Source of the DNA: UMGS1307 sp964523005
Lineage (GTDB): Bacteria; Bacillota; Clostridia; Oscillospirales; CAG-382
Length of the DNA stretch: 6,030 nt
Assembly (NCBI GenBank): GCA_964523005.1
Contig: CAZFZL010000095.1
Span: 1 to 6,030 of the forward strand
Direction of reading: 5' to 3'
Below the pieces are notes generated by a model that did no database searches, was not told the origin of the DNA, and saw only the letters and a list, made by a program, of their open reading frames with translations. The translations under genes were made by a program, and so were the position numbers. This document shows, one piece after another, positions 5,865-6,030 of the stretch (within the stretch, counting starts at the first letter, position 1; each line of letters begins with the position of its first letter).

Positions 5865-6030
5865 TCATGCGCGCGGATGATACTTTATATAGCTTGTCTT
5901 CATGCGTTCCTTGAGGAACTGAGCGTATCGCTGCGTTGACGAAATATCCGAATGGCCTAATATTTCTTGAATATCGTGTATGTCTGCGCCGTTTTCAAGC
6001 AGGTGGGCAGCGAACGAATGACGCAGTGTA
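5865..6030 (-). CDS. xerD: XerD-like tyrosine recombinase, C-terminal fragment (start beyond window)
   Basis: Only the last 54 residues plus the TGA stop are in the window. They begin TLRHSFAAHLLENGAD, the box II region with the catalytic Arg of the HxLRH motif. They continue through LGH (catalytic-position His) to STQRY, whose Tyr is nine residues after that His, as expected for the DNA-cleaving nucleophile. The terminal HPRA is typical of XerD proteins, which with XerC resolve chromosome dimers at dif sites by strand exchange. The usual TTQIYTH text is replaced by STQRYAQ, so a related XerC/D-type integrase is possible. With no att-like repeats or phage genes visible, a chromosomal XerD is the better reading. 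The missing N-terminal part, including the first catalytic Arg and the core-binding domain, lies past the right edge. Confidence 0.85.
   Translation of the reverse strand, partial: TLRHSFAAHLLENGADIHDIQEILGHSDISSTQRYAQFLKERMKTSYIKYHPRA

Noticed and set aside
5904..5917. Near-perfect palindrome GTTCCT-TG-AGGAAC
   Set aside because: It lies inside the conserved end of the recombinase coding sequence (QFLKER) and is explained by codons; there is no second copy in the window to suggest a recombination or operator site.
1..6030. CRISPR array, insertion sequence, tRNA/rRNA or defence cassette
   Set aside because: I saw no regularly spaced repeats, no transposase or terminal inverted repeats, no cloverleaf-like sequence and no recognisable defence gene; almost the whole window is accounted for by six minus-strand genes.

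Overview
The window reads as chromosomal DNA from a low-to-mid GC Gram-positive anaerobe, most likely a clostridial member of the Ruminococcus/Oscillospiraceae type. This is an inference from the gene families (a DUF624/YesL-like membrane protein, a PduL phosphotransacylase, a XerD-like recombinase, a divergent second-type GyrB/ParE protein), strong AAAGG-type ribosome binding sites and consensus sigma-A promoters. All six genes lie on the minus strand, so transcription runs from high to low coordinates. No convincing gene lies on the plus strand, and no stretch over 300 bases lacks a gene.

Layout in transcription order: (1) 6030-5865, C-terminal end of a XerD-like tyrosine recombinase, cut by the window edge. 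(2) 5819-4830, a polytopic DUF624/YesL-like membrane protein with a poly-aspartate tail, 45 bases downstream and probably co-transcribed. A hairpin terminator at 4775-4810 follows it. (3) 4683-4111, a stand-alone PduL phosphotransacylase with its own promoter. The -35 box of that promoter lies in the loop of the preceding terminator hairpin. A hairpin terminator at 4062-4110 follows the stop codon directly. (4) 3979-2789, a fold-type I PLP aminotransferase; (5) 2771-1773, trpS, tryptophanyl-tRNA synthetase; (6) 1748-1, subunit B of a divergent type IIA DNA topoisomerase, cut at its C-terminus by the window edge.

Genes 4-6 are separated by only 17 and 24 bases and appear to form one operon driven by a near-consensus extended -10 promoter at 4018-4046. 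Its leader is only about 30 nt, so there is no room for a T-box or other riboswitch ahead of trpS in this transcript. The three operon genes have no obvious pathway in common beyond amino-acid metabolism, translation and chromosome topology.

The window looks mostly like housekeeping DNA. I found no CRISPR array, insertion sequence, tRNA/rRNA or defence system. The points most worth a second look are the divergent topoisomerase subunit, with several substitutions in normally invariant motifs, and the compact terminator/promoter overlap ahead of pduL.
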